Part shown: one piece after another, positions 8,785 to 17,884 of the stretch
Position numbering within the stretch: position 1 is the stretch's first letter
How the letters are laid out: every line of letters begins with the position of its first letter
Assembly: GCF_037081775.1 (NCBI RefSeq)
Contig: NZ_JBAMHQ010000001.1
Span: 2,046,001-2,110,000, forward strand
From: Haladaptatus sp. ZSTT2
GTDB taxonomy: Archaea; Halobacteriota; Halobacteria; Halobacteriales; Halococcaceae
DNA length: 64,000 nucleotides
Direction of reading: 5' to 3'
The notes under the pieces: model-generated
The model's input: the letters and a program-made list of their open reading frames with translations, nothing else
Told to the model about the DNA's origin: nothing
Databases searched by the model: none
Made by a program: the position numbers and the translations under genes

Positions 8785-8802
8785 TGACTGAACATTCAAT
8801 CA
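8785..8802. promoter_or_regulatory. TetR-type operator, copy 1
   Basis: TGACTGAACATTCAATCA is a palindrome with eight-base arms and one mismatch. It directly precedes a TATA-like CTTTATTA (about 8804-8811) that sits about 27 bases before the ATG at 8835, so a bound repressor would block the promoter of the two-gene unit that contains the TetR gene. It matches copy 2 at 9811-9828 at 13 of 18 positions. Confidence 0.55.
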
Positions 8803-8834
8803 GCTTTATTAGATGGTGTGTCTACTCTCTTTGC

Positions 8835-9056
8835 ATGGGGCAAACTCCCTCGGTGGATGAGACCACGACCGTCCTGGTCGGCAAGAGTGGCGGCCGACTC
8901 CACCTCACGGCCGATGGCGGCCCACGCTGTGCGATGTCCGGCGACTTTTCGGAAAAGCCGCTTTCGGTCTACCCGCCTGCCCACCGCGAGTGGTGTCAGA
9001 CTTGTCTCTCACTCTGGCGCCAGTCGGGTGCGTTCGCCCATGGCGATGCCGACTGA
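8835..9056 (+). CDS. small cysteine-containing protein of unknown function
   Basis: 73 residues from ATG 8835, placed where a leaderless transcript would start given the TATA-like box near 8804-8811. An in-frame upstream ATG at 8730 would read through the promoter and is rejected. Residues RCAMSGDF near 32 and EWCQTCLSLW near 55 supply three cysteines, perhaps a metal or redox site. It lies 44 bases before the TetR gene and probably shares its transcript. Function not recognised. Confidence 0.65.
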   Translation: MGQTPSVDETTTVLVGKSGGRLHLTADGGPRCAMSGDFSEKPLSVYPPAHREWCQTCLSLWRQSGAFAHGDAD

Positions 9057-9100
9057 CGCCACGAAGAAAGAATCACTATCCACCATCGATTTCAGTAACT

Positions 9101-9706
9101 ATGACCCACACGCCACCGTTCGCTATCGACCCGGCGGACACCCGGGAGGCGATCATGCTCGCGACCTACCGCGCACTCTGTACCCACGGGTACGCAGACC
9201 TCACTATCCAGCGCATCGGTGACGAGTTCTCGAAGAGCAAGTCGCTGCTCTATCACCACTACGACAGCAAAGACGAGCTGTTGCTCGACTTTCTCTCATT
9301 CATGCTCGACAGCCTCGACGAACAGCTTCCCGTCCACGCAAACGGCGGGGCGGGCGACCACCTCCGGGCGATTGTCGAGCGCATGTTCGCACCAACTGGT
9401 GAGGACGGAGAGGGGGCGTTCTCGCGGGCGATGGTCGAACTGCGAGCGCAGGCCGCCCACGACGACGCCTACCGCGAGCACTTCACCCGAAGCGACCAGT
9501 TTTTCAGAAAACACATCGCCCACACCATTCGCTCCGGTATCGAACAAGGCGTGTTTCAAGACGTCGATGCGAACGAGACGGCCGCACTCCTCCAGACGAT
9601 GTTCATCGGCACGATGACCCAACGCGTCACCGGGGACGAAGAGGCGTTAGATGCCACGATGGCTGCGTTGAACGAGTACATCGACAGCCAACTCCTTCAA
9701 GACTAA
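9101..9706 (+). CDS. TetR/AcrR family transcriptional regulator
   Basis: 201 residues from ATG 9101 (MTHTPPFAID). The N-terminal helix-turn-helix is typical (DLTIQRIGDEF and SKSLLYHHYDSKDELLLDF, residues about 32-65). The C-terminal ligand domain is all helical, with an acidic aromatic patch around residues 100-140. Two palindromes of the same kind flank the unit at 8785-8802 and 9811-9828, which suggests autoregulation. The ligand and other targets cannot be deduced; the nearest other genes are mutL and an exported PQQ protein. Confidence 0.9.
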   Translation: MTHTPPFAIDPADTREAIMLATYRALCTHGYADLTIQRIGDEFSKSKSLLYHHYDSKDELLLDFLSFMLDSLDEQLPVHANGGAGDHLRAIVERMFAPTGEDGEGAFSRAMVELRAQAAHDDAYREHFTRSDQFFRKHIAHTIRSGIEQGVFQDVDANETAALLQTMFIGTMTQRVTGDEEALDATMAALNEYIDSQLLQD

Positions 9707-9810
9707 CCGGGCTGCTCTCACCTTTCTGCGTCAGTTGGCGGTTGCGAGTGAACTCGGCTTGCCTTCAGTTGCTTTCAGCGCTGCAGATGACGCGTGGCCA
9801 GCCCCAGTAT

Positions 9811-9828
9811 TGAATGACTGTTCATTCA
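9811..9828. promoter_or_regulatory. TetR-type palindrome, copy 2 (or terminator hairpin)
   Basis: TGAATGACTGTTCATTCA has perfect seven-base arms around CTGT. It lies 105 bases after the TetR stop, between convergent genes, and is followed by a T-rich run (about 9832-9855). Its likeness to copy 1 argues for an operator; its place and the T-rich tail argue for a transcript end. Both uses are possible. Confidence 0.45.
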
Positions 9829-9891
9829 GAATTGTTGTTTTTGTTGTTTCTTCGTCCCGGTCACGCTAGAAAAATCATCAGTGACGATGGA

Positions 9892-11388
9892 TTACTTCGT
9901 AGAGATACGAATAGTCTTCGTGAACGAATCGCCGTCGTTGTCGGTGGTACGGACGGTCACGTCTTGGTAGCCACAGTAGGAGAGGTCCATCTCGATTTTC
10001 GGCCCGCTTCTATTGAACTCGCCGTCGCCGGTGGTGTCCCATTCGAATTTCACAATCTCGCCGTTCGGGTCAACCGACCCAGAGGCGTCGAGCGTGACTG
10101 AATCGCCTTCGTCGAAGTCCGTCGAGTCGAGGTTAGGCGTGCTGTCGATTTCGATAGCATGCATGTTCTCCGCCGCGGGACCTTCGAGCACGTAGAGGTC
10201 TTTTCCACCGCGAACTGACCAGCCGATGTGGTGTTCACCGAAGTAGACGCGGTCATCGACGGGGATTGCACTGGTGGCGAACGCCTCTCGGTTCCCGACC
10301 GGCGTTTTCGAGTAGACGGTTCCGGTGGTCGCTTCGAGGACTAAGAGCAGGAGATTGTCGGGGCCACCGTTTGGATACATACCGGTGAGATAGACGGCGC
10401 CGTTCGCAACCGTCGGTTCACCGCCCTCATTGCGAGAAATCCCCTCGAACGCCCATACCTCCTCACCGGTTTCCGCATCGTAGGCAGTGATGTCTGCCTC
10501 GCGGTTTCCGAAAACGAGTCCTTCGCCGATGGCTTCGAAGTATTCGCCCGGGAGCGTCCAGCGTTCTTCGCGGTTGGCTTCGTCAAGGGCGACGAGTCCG
10601 TTGTCCGAGTTGAGGAATAGGCTTCCCTCATACACTGCGACTGTATCGATAGCACCGTACTGGTCGATGAGGGTCTGTTCGTCTCCAGTCGCCCCATCGT
10701 GCACACGCAGGCCGTCCTCCCACGGGACGTAGAGGGTGTCATTCGAGACGACCAGCGTTGTGTTGGGTTGGTATTCGGTTTCGATTTCCCACTGCACGTC
10801 ACCACTGCGCCGGTCGTAGGCGCGAAGGACGTTCGTCTCCATCTCAGTGTCGTACCCATCTACGTACAGCGTTTCGCCGTCGAGAATCGGGTCGTTGCCG
10901 AGGTAGACTGGCGCTTCCCACCTGACGCTCCCATCGGCTTTATCGAGCGCGGCGAGCGTGTCGGTTTGATGATACACGAGGTCGCCCGCGACGGCTGGCG
11001 GGCCGCGGCTGAACGTCGATTCGTAGCTCCACCGTTCCGTACCGTCGTCGGCATCGAGCGCGCGCAACTGCGTCACACCGCTATCCATGTCATCGATGAC
11101 TTCGACGACGTACACCGTGTCGTCGTCAACAATCGGTGGCGCTTCGAGACCCTGCTCATCGCCGTTCCACGTCCAAACGGTTTCTAACTCCGTGACCGGA
11201 CTGACTGCACCGTCGTTGAATCTCGTTCCCTGTGCGTTGTTTCGAGCCATCGGCCAAGTTCCAGATGTGCCGGCTTCCGCGGCTCTGACGGTTCCATTTT
11301 CAACGGTCGAAAGTCCATATCCAGAAAGCCCGATTCCGGTTGCGATTCCCGCGGCTTTGAGTACGTCGCGGCGGCTGTGATTCGACAT
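9892..11388 (-). CDS. Tat-exported PQQ-like beta-propeller protein with C-terminal PKD domain
   Basis: 498 residues from the ATG at 11388; 21 further codons upstream are open but unlikely. The start SRRDVLKAAGIATGIGLSG is a twin-arginine signal. Residues about 60-410 hold repeated PQQ/BamB-type blades (for example ALDADDGTERWSYE, AYDRRSGDVQWEIE, AYDAETGEEVWAFE). The last 90 residues form a PKD domain (VTLDASGSVDPNGEIVKFEW). It is probably an extracellular structural or binding protein. There is no lipobox and no dehydrogenase active-site pattern that I can see. Confidence 0.87.
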   Translation of the reverse strand: MSNHSRRDVLKAAGIATGIGLSGYGLSTVENGTVRAAEAGTSGTWPMARNNAQGTRFNDGAVSPVTELETVWTWNGDEQGLEAPPIVDDDTVYVVEVIDDMDSGVTQLRALDADDGTERWSYESTFSRGPPAVAGDLVYHQTDTLAALDKADGSVRWEAPVYLGNDPILDGETLYVDGYDTEMETNVLRAYDRRSGDVQWEIETEYQPNTTLVVSNDTLYVPWEDGLRVHDGATGDEQTLIDQYGAIDTVAVYEGSLFLNSDNGLVALDEANREERWTLPGEYFEAIGEGLVFGNREADITAYDAETGEEVWAFEGISRNEGGEPTVANGAVYLTGMYPNGGPDNLLLLVLEATTGTVYSKTPVGNREAFATSAIPVDDRVYFGEHHIGWSVRGGKDLYVLEGPAAENMHAIEIDSTPNLDSTDFDEGDSVTLDASGSVDPNGEIVKFEWDTTGDGEFNRSGPKIEMDLSYCGYQDVTVRTTDNDGDSFTKTIRISTK

Positions 11389-11591
11389 TGGAGGGTTCCT
11401 CGAAATCGAATTCAGAATAGCCGGGTAACAGTCTTGTGGCCTCGCTAACACTATGCGTGCTGGTAGTTCTTCGCGGTCGAACTGGGAAAACCGTGTGAAC
11501 TAATACCAACTTCGCCCATCGTATCGTCGGTATCGACTGTGTTCTGTGCTACTGTGTGACATTCATCATGATTGTCAATCCCTTGGCCAAA

Positions 11592-11606
11592 ATTGCTATA
11601 AGCAAT
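11592..11606. promoter_or_regulatory. palindrome over the TATA box of the symporter gene
   Basis: ATTGCT-ATA-AGCAAT, a perfect six-base inverted repeat, contains the likely TATA element (CTATAA) about 30 bases before ATG 11629. A repressor binding here would exclude TBP. Confidence 0.4.
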
Positions 11607-11628
11607 ATTTGCCGAGTAGCAGGCAGCA

Positions 11629-12936
11629 ATGGCAGAACGAGAGCAATGGAAGTCACGACTCGGATTCATTCTCGCGGCCGTCGGCAGCGCGGTCGGGCTT
11701 GGGAACATCTGGCGATTCCCCTACGAGGCGGCCGCAAACGGCGGCGCGGCCTTCCTCCTCGTAGACATCATCGCCATCCTCGCTATCGGCCTTCCGGCGA
11801 TGCTGGTCGAGTTCTCCATCGGTCGCCGGGCGCGCAAGAACGTGGTCGACGCCTACGGCTTGGACGGCCACCGGGCGTGGAAACTCGCGGGCGCACTCGC
11901 CCTGTTCACCGGTTTCTGGATTTTATCGTACTACTCGGTCGTCGGCGGCTGGGTGATTCGCTATCTGGTCGGGAGCCTCACGGGTGCGTACTTCACAGAT
12001 CCATCGGGCTACTTCGGTGCGGTGGCAGCAGGCTACGACGCACTCGCCTTCGCCGGACTGTTTCTCGCCATCGTCATCGGCATCGTCGCGCTCGGCGTCG
12101 AACGCGGCATCGAACTCGGGAATCGCGTCATGGTTCCATCCGTCGTGTTGATGATGGTCGGGCTTGCAATTTGGGCGGCCACCCTCCCCGGCGCGGGTGC
12201 GGGCTACGAATTCTTCCTCCAGCCCGACTTTGGCCACCTCGCGGCGAACTGGCAGTCTATCGTTCCTGCGGCGGTCGGTGAAGTGCTGTTCACCCTCTCG
12301 CTCGGGATGGGTGCGATGATCACCTACTCGTCGTACATTGACGGCGACGAGAGCCTCGTTACCGACGGCCTCGCCATCGTCACGGTGAACACCTTCATCG
12401 GCGTCCTCGCCGGGCTCGTCGTGTTCCCGCTTCTGTTCGCGCAGGGCATCGACCCCGGCGACCCCGGTCCCGGCGCGATTTTCATCAGCGTCGCCACCGC
12501 GTTCGAATCGCTGCCTGCAGGCAACCTGCTCGGCGCACTGTTCTACGCCGTCGTGCTCATCGCGGCCATCTCTTCTGCCATCAGCTTGCTCGAAGTCGTC
12601 GTCTCCTACTTCGTGGACAACTACGACGTAGACCGGCGGGTGTTGTCTGCGGGACTCGGGTTTGCGAGCTTCCTCATTGGCATCCCAACGGCGCTTAACA
12701 CGGGCACGCTCGGCACCTACGACAGCATCGCCAGCTCCGTGCTCCTCCCACTCGGCGTGTTCCTCGCCACCCTCTACGTTGGTTGGGTGTACGGCCGCGA
12801 GGCCATCGTCGAACTCAGCCGCGGCACGAAAGAGCGCCTTCCCGTCCTCTGGCTCTGGCACGTCAGAATCAGCCTGCTCGCCGCCGTCCTCATGACGCTC
12901 GTGTTGAGTTTCACCGAGTTCTTCGGCAGCCTGTAG
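11629..12936 (+). CDS. sodium-dependent transporter, neurotransmitter:sodium symporter family
   Basis: 435 residues and about eleven membrane segments. The family hallmark GFILAAVGSAVGLGNIWRFP (residues 11-30) forms the unwound helix 1 that binds Na+ and substrate, and EFSIGRRARK follows helix 2. Bacterial and archaeal members import amino acids or amines with sodium, fitting a salt-loving cell. It stands alone, divergent from the PQQ protein, and ends three bases from the convergent flavoprotein gene. Substrate is unknown. Confidence 0.92.
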   Translation: MAEREQWKSRLGFILAAVGSAVGLGNIWRFPYEAAANGGAAFLLVDIIAILAIGLPAMLVEFSIGRRARKNVVDAYGLDGHRAWKLAGALALFTGFWILSYYSVVGGWVIRYLVGSLTGAYFTDPSGYFGAVAAGYDALAFAGLFLAIVIGIVALGVERGIELGNRVMVPSVVLMMVGLAIWAATLPGAGAGYEFFLQPDFGHLAANWQSIVPAAVGEVLFTLSLGMGAMITYSSYIDGDESLVTDGLAIVTVNTFIGVLAGLVVFPLLFAQGIDPGDPGPGAIFISVATAFESLPAGNLLGALFYAVVLIAAISSAISLLEVVVSYFVDNYDVDRRVLSAGLGFASFLIGIPTALNTGTLGTYDSIASSVLLPLGVFLATLYVGWVYGREAIVELSRGTKERLPVLWLWHVRISLLAAVLMTLVLSFTEFFGSL

Positions 12937-12939
12937 CGG

Positions 12940-14349
12940 TCACGTTCGAGGCGGGATATTCTGATTCAGGTGGAACACGTTGTCTGGGTCCCACGTTGTC
13001 TTCACGTCGACCAGTCGGTCGTAAGTGTCTGCGCCGTAGGCGGCGCGCACCTGCGTTTCGTCATCGCGTTCGCTGATGAAGTTGACGTAGACGCCGCCGG
13101 TCGCGTGAGGTTCGAGGGCAAGAGAGAGCGACCGCGCCCAGTCCATCTGCGCCTCGTCCGTTTCGGGGTCGTTCCACCGCGATTGGATGTTCACCACCCA
13201 CGCCGCCTCGCGGTGTGGATACGACGTCGCATCGGCAGGCACGTCAGCCACGGCACCGCCGAGCGTGAGCAGTCCGATGGTGCTCTCGGGGGTCGAAATG
13301 CGCGCTGCGTGCGCACAGATGCTGTCGATGGCTTCCTCCGTGAGTTCCTCGAAGTAGTGTGACTGCCAGTAGTTACGCACGCCCGGCAGGCCAGCGGCGT
13401 CGAACAGCGACTGGAACACGGTGTACGGTCGCGGCGCAACCGCGTCGACGATTGGGTCGCCAATCGCCCGCAACGGGGCGAGTGCGGCTTCCCCCGTATC
13501 GGGATCGCCCACGTAAATCGGCGTGACGGCCAACACCGGCTTGCCGTGCCACGCAAGCGGCAAGAAGGGTGCCGGTGGCGCGTTTCGCAGGCCGACCAGA
13601 CACGACACCTCGTCGGGGGCGTCCGCCATGAACGCCACCACGTCGCGCACCACTGCAGGGGCGTCTTTCAGGTCGTACATTATCGGCCCACAGAGCACCG
13701 GCCCGGCGAGTTTGTGGAGGCTGAACTCGAACGAGGTCACGACGCCGAAGTTGCCCCCACCCCCGCGAATCGCCCAGAACAGAGCTGGGTTCTCGGTTTC
13801 GCTCGCGTGGACGAGTTCGCCAGTGGCCGTCACGAGGTCAACCGATCGCAGATTGTCTACGGTGAGCCCCCACTTTCGCGAAAGGTAGCCAAAACCGCCC
13901 CCGAGCGTGAGTCCAGCGACACCCGTAGTCGAGATGAACCCGAGGGGGGTTACCAGCCCGTAGGCTTGCGCTTCGACGTCGAAGTCGTGGAGCACCGCGC
14001 CGGGTTCGACGCGCGCAGTTTTCGCCACGGGGTCGATTCTGACCGACTGCATCTCAGCGCAGTCGAGTACCAGTCCCCCGTCGCACACCGCACTCCCCGA
14101 GACGTTGTGCCCGCCGCCTTTGACGGCGATTTCGAGGTCGTACTCGCGCGCGAAGCGAACCCCCTGCATCACGTCGTTTGCGCCGCGGGCTCTGAGAATA
14201 ATCGCTGGATAGCAGTCTATTAGCCCGTTCCATATCCGGCGGGCATCGTCGTACCCGGTCTCCCCGGGCAGGAGAACACCTCCCCTGACGAGTCCTCGTA
14301 ACTCATCTACGGCCTCCAGTGGAAACGGCTGCCGCTCTGTAAGTGCCAT
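12940..14349 (-). CDS. FAD-linked oxidoreductase, berberine-bridge-enzyme type
   Basis: 469 residues from the ATG at 14349 (MALTERQPFPLEAVDEL); an upstream extension of 57 codons is rejected. The PCMH FAD domain shows IAVKGGGHNVSGSAVCDGG near 90-108, whose His in GGGHN is the usual covalent FAD attachment. GLTLGGGFGYLSRKWGLTVDNL follows, where the second, cysteinyl link of bicovalent members is missing (TTGVAG). The C-terminal BBE tail YNDPDNVFHLNQNIP-like end (WDPDNVFHLNQNIPP) is intact. It oxidises an unknown alcohol or sugar. Confidence 0.9.
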   Translation of the reverse strand: MALTERQPFPLEAVDELRGLVRGGVLLPGETGYDDARRIWNGLIDCYPAIILRARGANDVMQGVRFAREYDLEIAVKGGGHNVSGSAVCDGGLVLDCAEMQSVRIDPVAKTARVEPGAVLHDFDVEAQAYGLVTPLGFISTTGVAGLTLGGGFGYLSRKWGLTVDNLRSVDLVTATGELVHASETENPALFWAIRGGGGNFGVVTSFEFSLHKLAGPVLCGPIMYDLKDAPAVVRDVVAFMADAPDEVSCLVGLRNAPPAPFLPLAWHGKPVLAVTPIYVGDPDTGEAALAPLRAIGDPIVDAVAPRPYTVFQSLFDAAGLPGVRNYWQSHYFEELTEEAIDSICAHAARISTPESTIGLLTLGGAVADVPADATSYPHREAAWVVNIQSRWNDPETDEAQMDWARSLSLALEPHATGGVYVNFISERDDETQVRAAYGADTYDRLVDVKTTWDPDNVFHLNQNIPPRT

Positions 14350-14455
14350 GCTATCACCCCTACTGACTACGCGAGGGAAGAGAATGAAATAGTATGCAAA
14401 CTGATATTTTGGCGGACTGTCCGCCGTCGCTGAATAGTCGAGACGCGATCCCGGC

Positions 14456-15310
14456 TCAGTTCGGATTCGTGTCTGCCGATTTCGAACGCGCTCCGGCGTC
14501 AGCAGCGTCCCACGAGCCATACGAGGGAGAGTGTGGGTCGATGTCTGCGATGAGGTGCATGGTGGCGAAATTCAGCCCAAGTCCCACGGGTGAGAGGATT
14601 AGGACGCCGAAGATGATGCCACCGAGTCCGAGGTTGACGACGAACGCTGAAATGAACGCGGAGGCGAGGAGCGACAACGCGACGAACCCCAGCGTGTACC
14701 GCCAGAATGCGCCGCCGTCGAGCGCGAGTCCGTACGCTCCTTTGGCGGCAGAGATGATGTCCGTCTCCCGGAGCACGACGAGATAGGGCGTCGCGTAGAA
14801 GAGGTAGGTGAGGGCGAAAAAGATGGGGATGAAGAGCACAAAGAAGAGTGTGAGCGACGAACTGAGCGGTTGCCCATCGAATACGAGGAGCGGCGCGATG
14901 AGAACCATTGGAAGCAGTGTGTAGACGAGAAATTGGACGAAGTACCGCCGGACGTTTGCGAAAAAGTCGTACGCTCCTGTTTCGAGCGCGTCTGCGAGAC
15001 TACCGAAGTATCCGGCTGTCAAGGCGGCTTGTATCACGATGTAGCCAGGCAACACGAGGGCCATGGGGCTAACCGTCGGCGCTATCGAATCGACGGTAAG
15101 TCCTTGCGTGGGGCCTTCGACGAACGTCCAGAGGGTGATGACGCCCGAGGGGAAACTGACTCTGAAACTGACGTGCATGCCGTGATGCGCAACGATTTGC
15201 TGAATCTTCTCTATCTCCATCAACGCCATAGTGAGCGGGACGAGCGCCAACAAGAGGTGTTTCTGTGCACGTCCCAAGCCAGCCATGACACGGGTTCCAA
15301 AGGAGGGCAT
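14456..15310 (-). CDS. multi-pass membrane protein of unknown function
   Basis: 284 residues from ATG 15310; a GTG eight codons upstream is possible. An AATATTTAAC-type TATA box at about 15336-15346 favours a start near 15310. Six or so hydrophobic segments are visible (around 15-30, 85-105, 135-160, 165-190, 215-245, 250-270). The overall look is that of the haloarchaeal membrane proteins with a glycerophosphodiester-phosphodiesterase-type membrane domain, but no catalytic motif is seen. Neighbours give no functional clue. Confidence 0.7.
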   Translation of the reverse strand: MPSFGTRVMAGLGRAQKHLLLALVPLTMALMEIEKIQQIVAHHGMHVSFRVSFPSGVITLWTFVEGPTQGLTVDSIAPTVSPMALVLPGYIVIQAALTAGYFGSLADALETGAYDFFANVRRYFVQFLVYTLLPMVLIAPLLVFDGQPLSSSLTLFFVLFIPIFFALTYLFYATPYLVVLRETDIISAAKGAYGLALDGGAFWRYTLGFVALSLLASAFISAFVVNLGLGGIIFGVLILSPVGLGLNFATMHLIADIDPHSPSYGSWDAADAGARSKSADTNPN

Positions 15311-15377
15311 CGCTCCTGCTGTTCCCGCCGACACTTGTTAAATATTTGTCTTTAAATTGCACGCTGACCGCGCTCGC

Positions 15378-16646
15378 CTACTCCACGAGCGCCGATTCGA
15401 CGACTTCGAGCGGATGGCGAATCTCGTAGCCAGAACCGTGGCCCATCTGCATCGCACAGGTCGGACACTCGGTGAGGCCGGTTTCCCCCGGTGCGTCGTC
15501 CATGTGCTCGAACATCTCCTCGCCGATCTTCATTGACGTATCGTAATTTTCCTCCTTCCAGCCGTAGGTTCCGGAGATGCCGGAACACGAATCGCCAACG
15601 TCCGTGACGGAGACGCCGTCTAAGTCTGCAAACAGGTTCACCGCCTGCCCGTCTAAGCCCTGATTGCGGGCGTGACACGGCGCGTGATAGGCGAGGTCGG
15701 GAAAGTCCGGTTTCGACCCCTTCAGGTCACCTTCCACGTCTTCGTAGATGCGGAGGTATTCGAGCGCCTCGTAGGTGTGGGCGGCGACTTCAGCGGTTCC
15801 CTCGAAGCTGAACAACTCAGGGTACTCTTGGCGCAGCGCCATCGAACACGACGTACACGAACAGACGATGTCGTAGCCCGCAGACACGAGGTCGTGGAAG
15901 GTTTCGACGTTGAACTTCGCCGCCCGCCGGGCGTCGTCGAGCATCCCGTTTGCAAACATCGGCGTCCCCGAACACCGCTGGTCGGGGACGGCGACTTCGT
16001 AGCCGTAGTGTTCGAACACGCGGACGAGCGCCTTCGCCACCTCCGGGGTGTTGTAGTTCGCGTAATCGCCGTGGAAGTAGGCGACGCGCTTTTCGTCTGA
16101 CTGAATCTTTGCACCGCCTCGCTCCTCAAACCAGTCCACGAACGTCTCGGTCGCAAATTCGGGGAACTCACGCTCTGCGGTGATGCCGAGGAATTTCTCG
16201 TTTAGCTGTTGAACCACCGAATTGCCCATGACGAAGTTGGTGAGTCGCGGGACTTTCGAGCCAACGCGAGCGAGCGTCCCGTAGTTTGCGAGGATGCGAT
16301 TGCGCCAGTATTCGCGGCTTAACATCGACATCTCCTCTGTGACGTACTCGCCGCGAGCGGTGTTGTGCATCTGCGAGAGGGGCACTTCGGAGGGACACGC
16401 CCCGTCACAGCGCATACAGTTCGAGCACTTCATCACCGATTCGTCAACGCTCACGTCGTCTTTGCGTTTGAGCCGCCACTGCTCTGGCCCCTGAAATTTC
16501 GGGCCGGGGAAGTCGTCGTCAACTTCTGCGACCGGACACGAGGTGTCGCAGGTCGAGCACTTATAGCAACTGTCCGCCCCGGGCCGGAGGTCCATCTCCT
16601 CCGCCTCGGGAAACACGTCGATGGGGAACTTTTCTGAATCACTCAT
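15378..16646 (-). CDS. glpC: anaerobic glycerol-3-phosphate dehydrogenase subunit C
   Basis: 422 residues from the ATG at 16646, which overlaps the glpB stop as ATGA. This is the iron-sulfur electron-transfer subunit that docks the GlpAB dehydrogenase to the membrane quinone pool. Two [4Fe-4S] motifs are C27-C30-C33-C37 and C74-C77-C80-C84, each closed by Pro. Two CCG-type cysteine domains follow (CSCTSCSMALRQEYPELF and the PCHARNQG/CSGISGTYG region), as in heterodisulfide-reductase-like proteins. Third gene of the glpABC operon. Confidence 0.95.
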   Translation of the reverse strand: MSDSEKFPIDVFPEAEEMDLRPGADSCYKCSTCDTSCPVAEVDDDFPGPKFQGPEQWRLKRKDDVSVDESVMKCSNCMRCDGACPSEVPLSQMHNTARGEYVTEEMSMLSREYWRNRILANYGTLARVGSKVPRLTNFVMGNSVVQQLNEKFLGITAEREFPEFATETFVDWFEERGGAKIQSDEKRVAYFHGDYANYNTPEVAKALVRVFEHYGYEVAVPDQRCSGTPMFANGMLDDARRAAKFNVETFHDLVSAGYDIVCSCTSCSMALRQEYPELFSFEGTAEVAAHTYEALEYLRIYEDVEGDLKGSKPDFPDLAYHAPCHARNQGLDGQAVNLFADLDGVSVTDVGDSCSGISGTYGWKEENYDTSMKIGEEMFEHMDDAPGETGLTECPTCAMQMGHGSGYEIRHPLEVVESALVE

Positions 16647-17884
16647 AGGTCTGCTCCTGCGCCGCGTCCGGCAGCCCAACCGGTCGCAAGCGAGCTGCCG
16701 CTGCCTGATTTCTCCACTGCAAAGTCCGCACCGCCGAGGACGCCCCCGGCCGCACGGAGATTCTCGTACGCCACCGCACCCGTCTCGTCGCAGGGCTGCA
16801 GTTCCGTATCCACGTCCACGCCAAACCGAGCGAAGGCGTGGTTGCCAAACGCTTCGTCTTCGAACCAATCGTAGCGGTCTTCGGGCTGCGAGATGGGTAA
16901 CGAAAACACCGGTTCGCGCACGCCTGCACGCGAGGAAGTGAGTCCCTTCCCGACGAGGCCGCCCGTCGCCAGCACGAACTCCTCAGCGTAGTAGGGAATG
17001 TGCTGGTGGGTGCGCTCGACTTCGACGTGGTCGATGTACCCTTCGGCTGCTTCGAACCCAACTACAGGGTTACCCGTTTCGACGGCGACTCCCGCCTCGC
17101 GAAGGGCGTCGAACAGCGCGGCTTCGAGGCGAATGCCGGGCAACGAGGGCGGGCCGCCGGGCACTTCGAACACGTCCACACCGAGTTCATCTGCGAGTTC
17201 CTCGCGCACGCGTTGGGGATGGTCGTGGCCGAGCACCGCCGGGAAGCCAACTCGTTCTGCGTCGCCGACGTGGGGTTCGATGGCCTTGACAAGTTGGCCG
17301 CGAATGCCCGTCTCGTCGGTGTCGAGCACTTTCGCGTAGCGCGTCACCTTCGCGTCGGCTCGAAGCATCGGGAAGCGGGCGGTGATGCCACGAACCGAAA
17401 AGGGGACGCCCGCGTTTTCAAGGTGGGCGGCAGCGAGTGGCGCGCCGAAATCGGTGAGCGTCTCGAAGCCGACGAGGAGCATTTCGCTGGTGTCGCTCGC
17501 AAGCCCCGGGGCCACGCTGTTCGGGTATCGTGCGGTCGGTTTCACCGTCCCGCCGGTGGTCGGGACGAGCGCGTTTTTCTCGGTGTGGTCGCCCGCGTAC
17601 AGGTCGCCCGTCACCTCGTCGAACAGCGCCAGCCCCTCTCTGAGTGCCCTCTCGCCAACGCGCTCGTAGGGGTGGCCCTCCGGCAAGTCATCGAGCGCGG
17701 CAAAGGGGTCTGCGAGCAGGTCGCCGTCGTGATAGCCAAGTATGTCAATAAGGCCCGACGCGTGGCGGAGCGTCGATTCTTTGTGCGAGACGAGGCGCAC
17801 CGATGCGCCCTCGCGGGCGGCGGCCAGCGCGGATGTCGCTCCGGCGAGGCCGCCGCCGATGACGAGGACGTCGCTTTCTATCAC
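16643..17884 (-). CDS. glpB: anaerobic glycerol-3-phosphate dehydrogenase subunit B
   Basis: 413 residues starting at GTG 17884, which overlaps the glpA stop (GTGA). N-terminal Rossmann FAD motif [20 protein letters not shown]. The protein pairs with GlpA and is thought to carry FMN, passing electrons to GlpC. The end ([14 protein letters not shown]) is the usual FAD-contact helix. Its coupling by four-base overlaps on both sides shows a single operon. Confidence 0.93.
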   Translation of the reverse strand: MIESDVLVIGGGLAGATSALAAAREGASVRLVSHKESTLRHASGLIDILGYHDGDLLADPFAALDDLPEGHPYERVGERALREGLALFDEVTGDLYAGDHTEKNALVPTTGGTVKPTARYPNSVAPGLASDTSEMLLVGFETLTDFGAPLAAAHLENAGVPFSVRGITARFPMLRADAKVTRYAKVLDTDETGIRGQLVKAIEPHVGDAERVGFPAVLGHDHPQRVREELADELGVDVFEVPGGPPSLPGIRLEAALFDALREAGVAVETGNPVVGFEAAEGYIDHVEVERTHQHIPYYAEEFVLATGGLVGKGLTSSRAGVREPVFSLPISQPEDRYDWFEDEAFGNHAFARFGVDVDTELQPCDETGAVAYENLRAAGGVLGGADFAVEKSGSGSSLATGWAAGRGAGADL

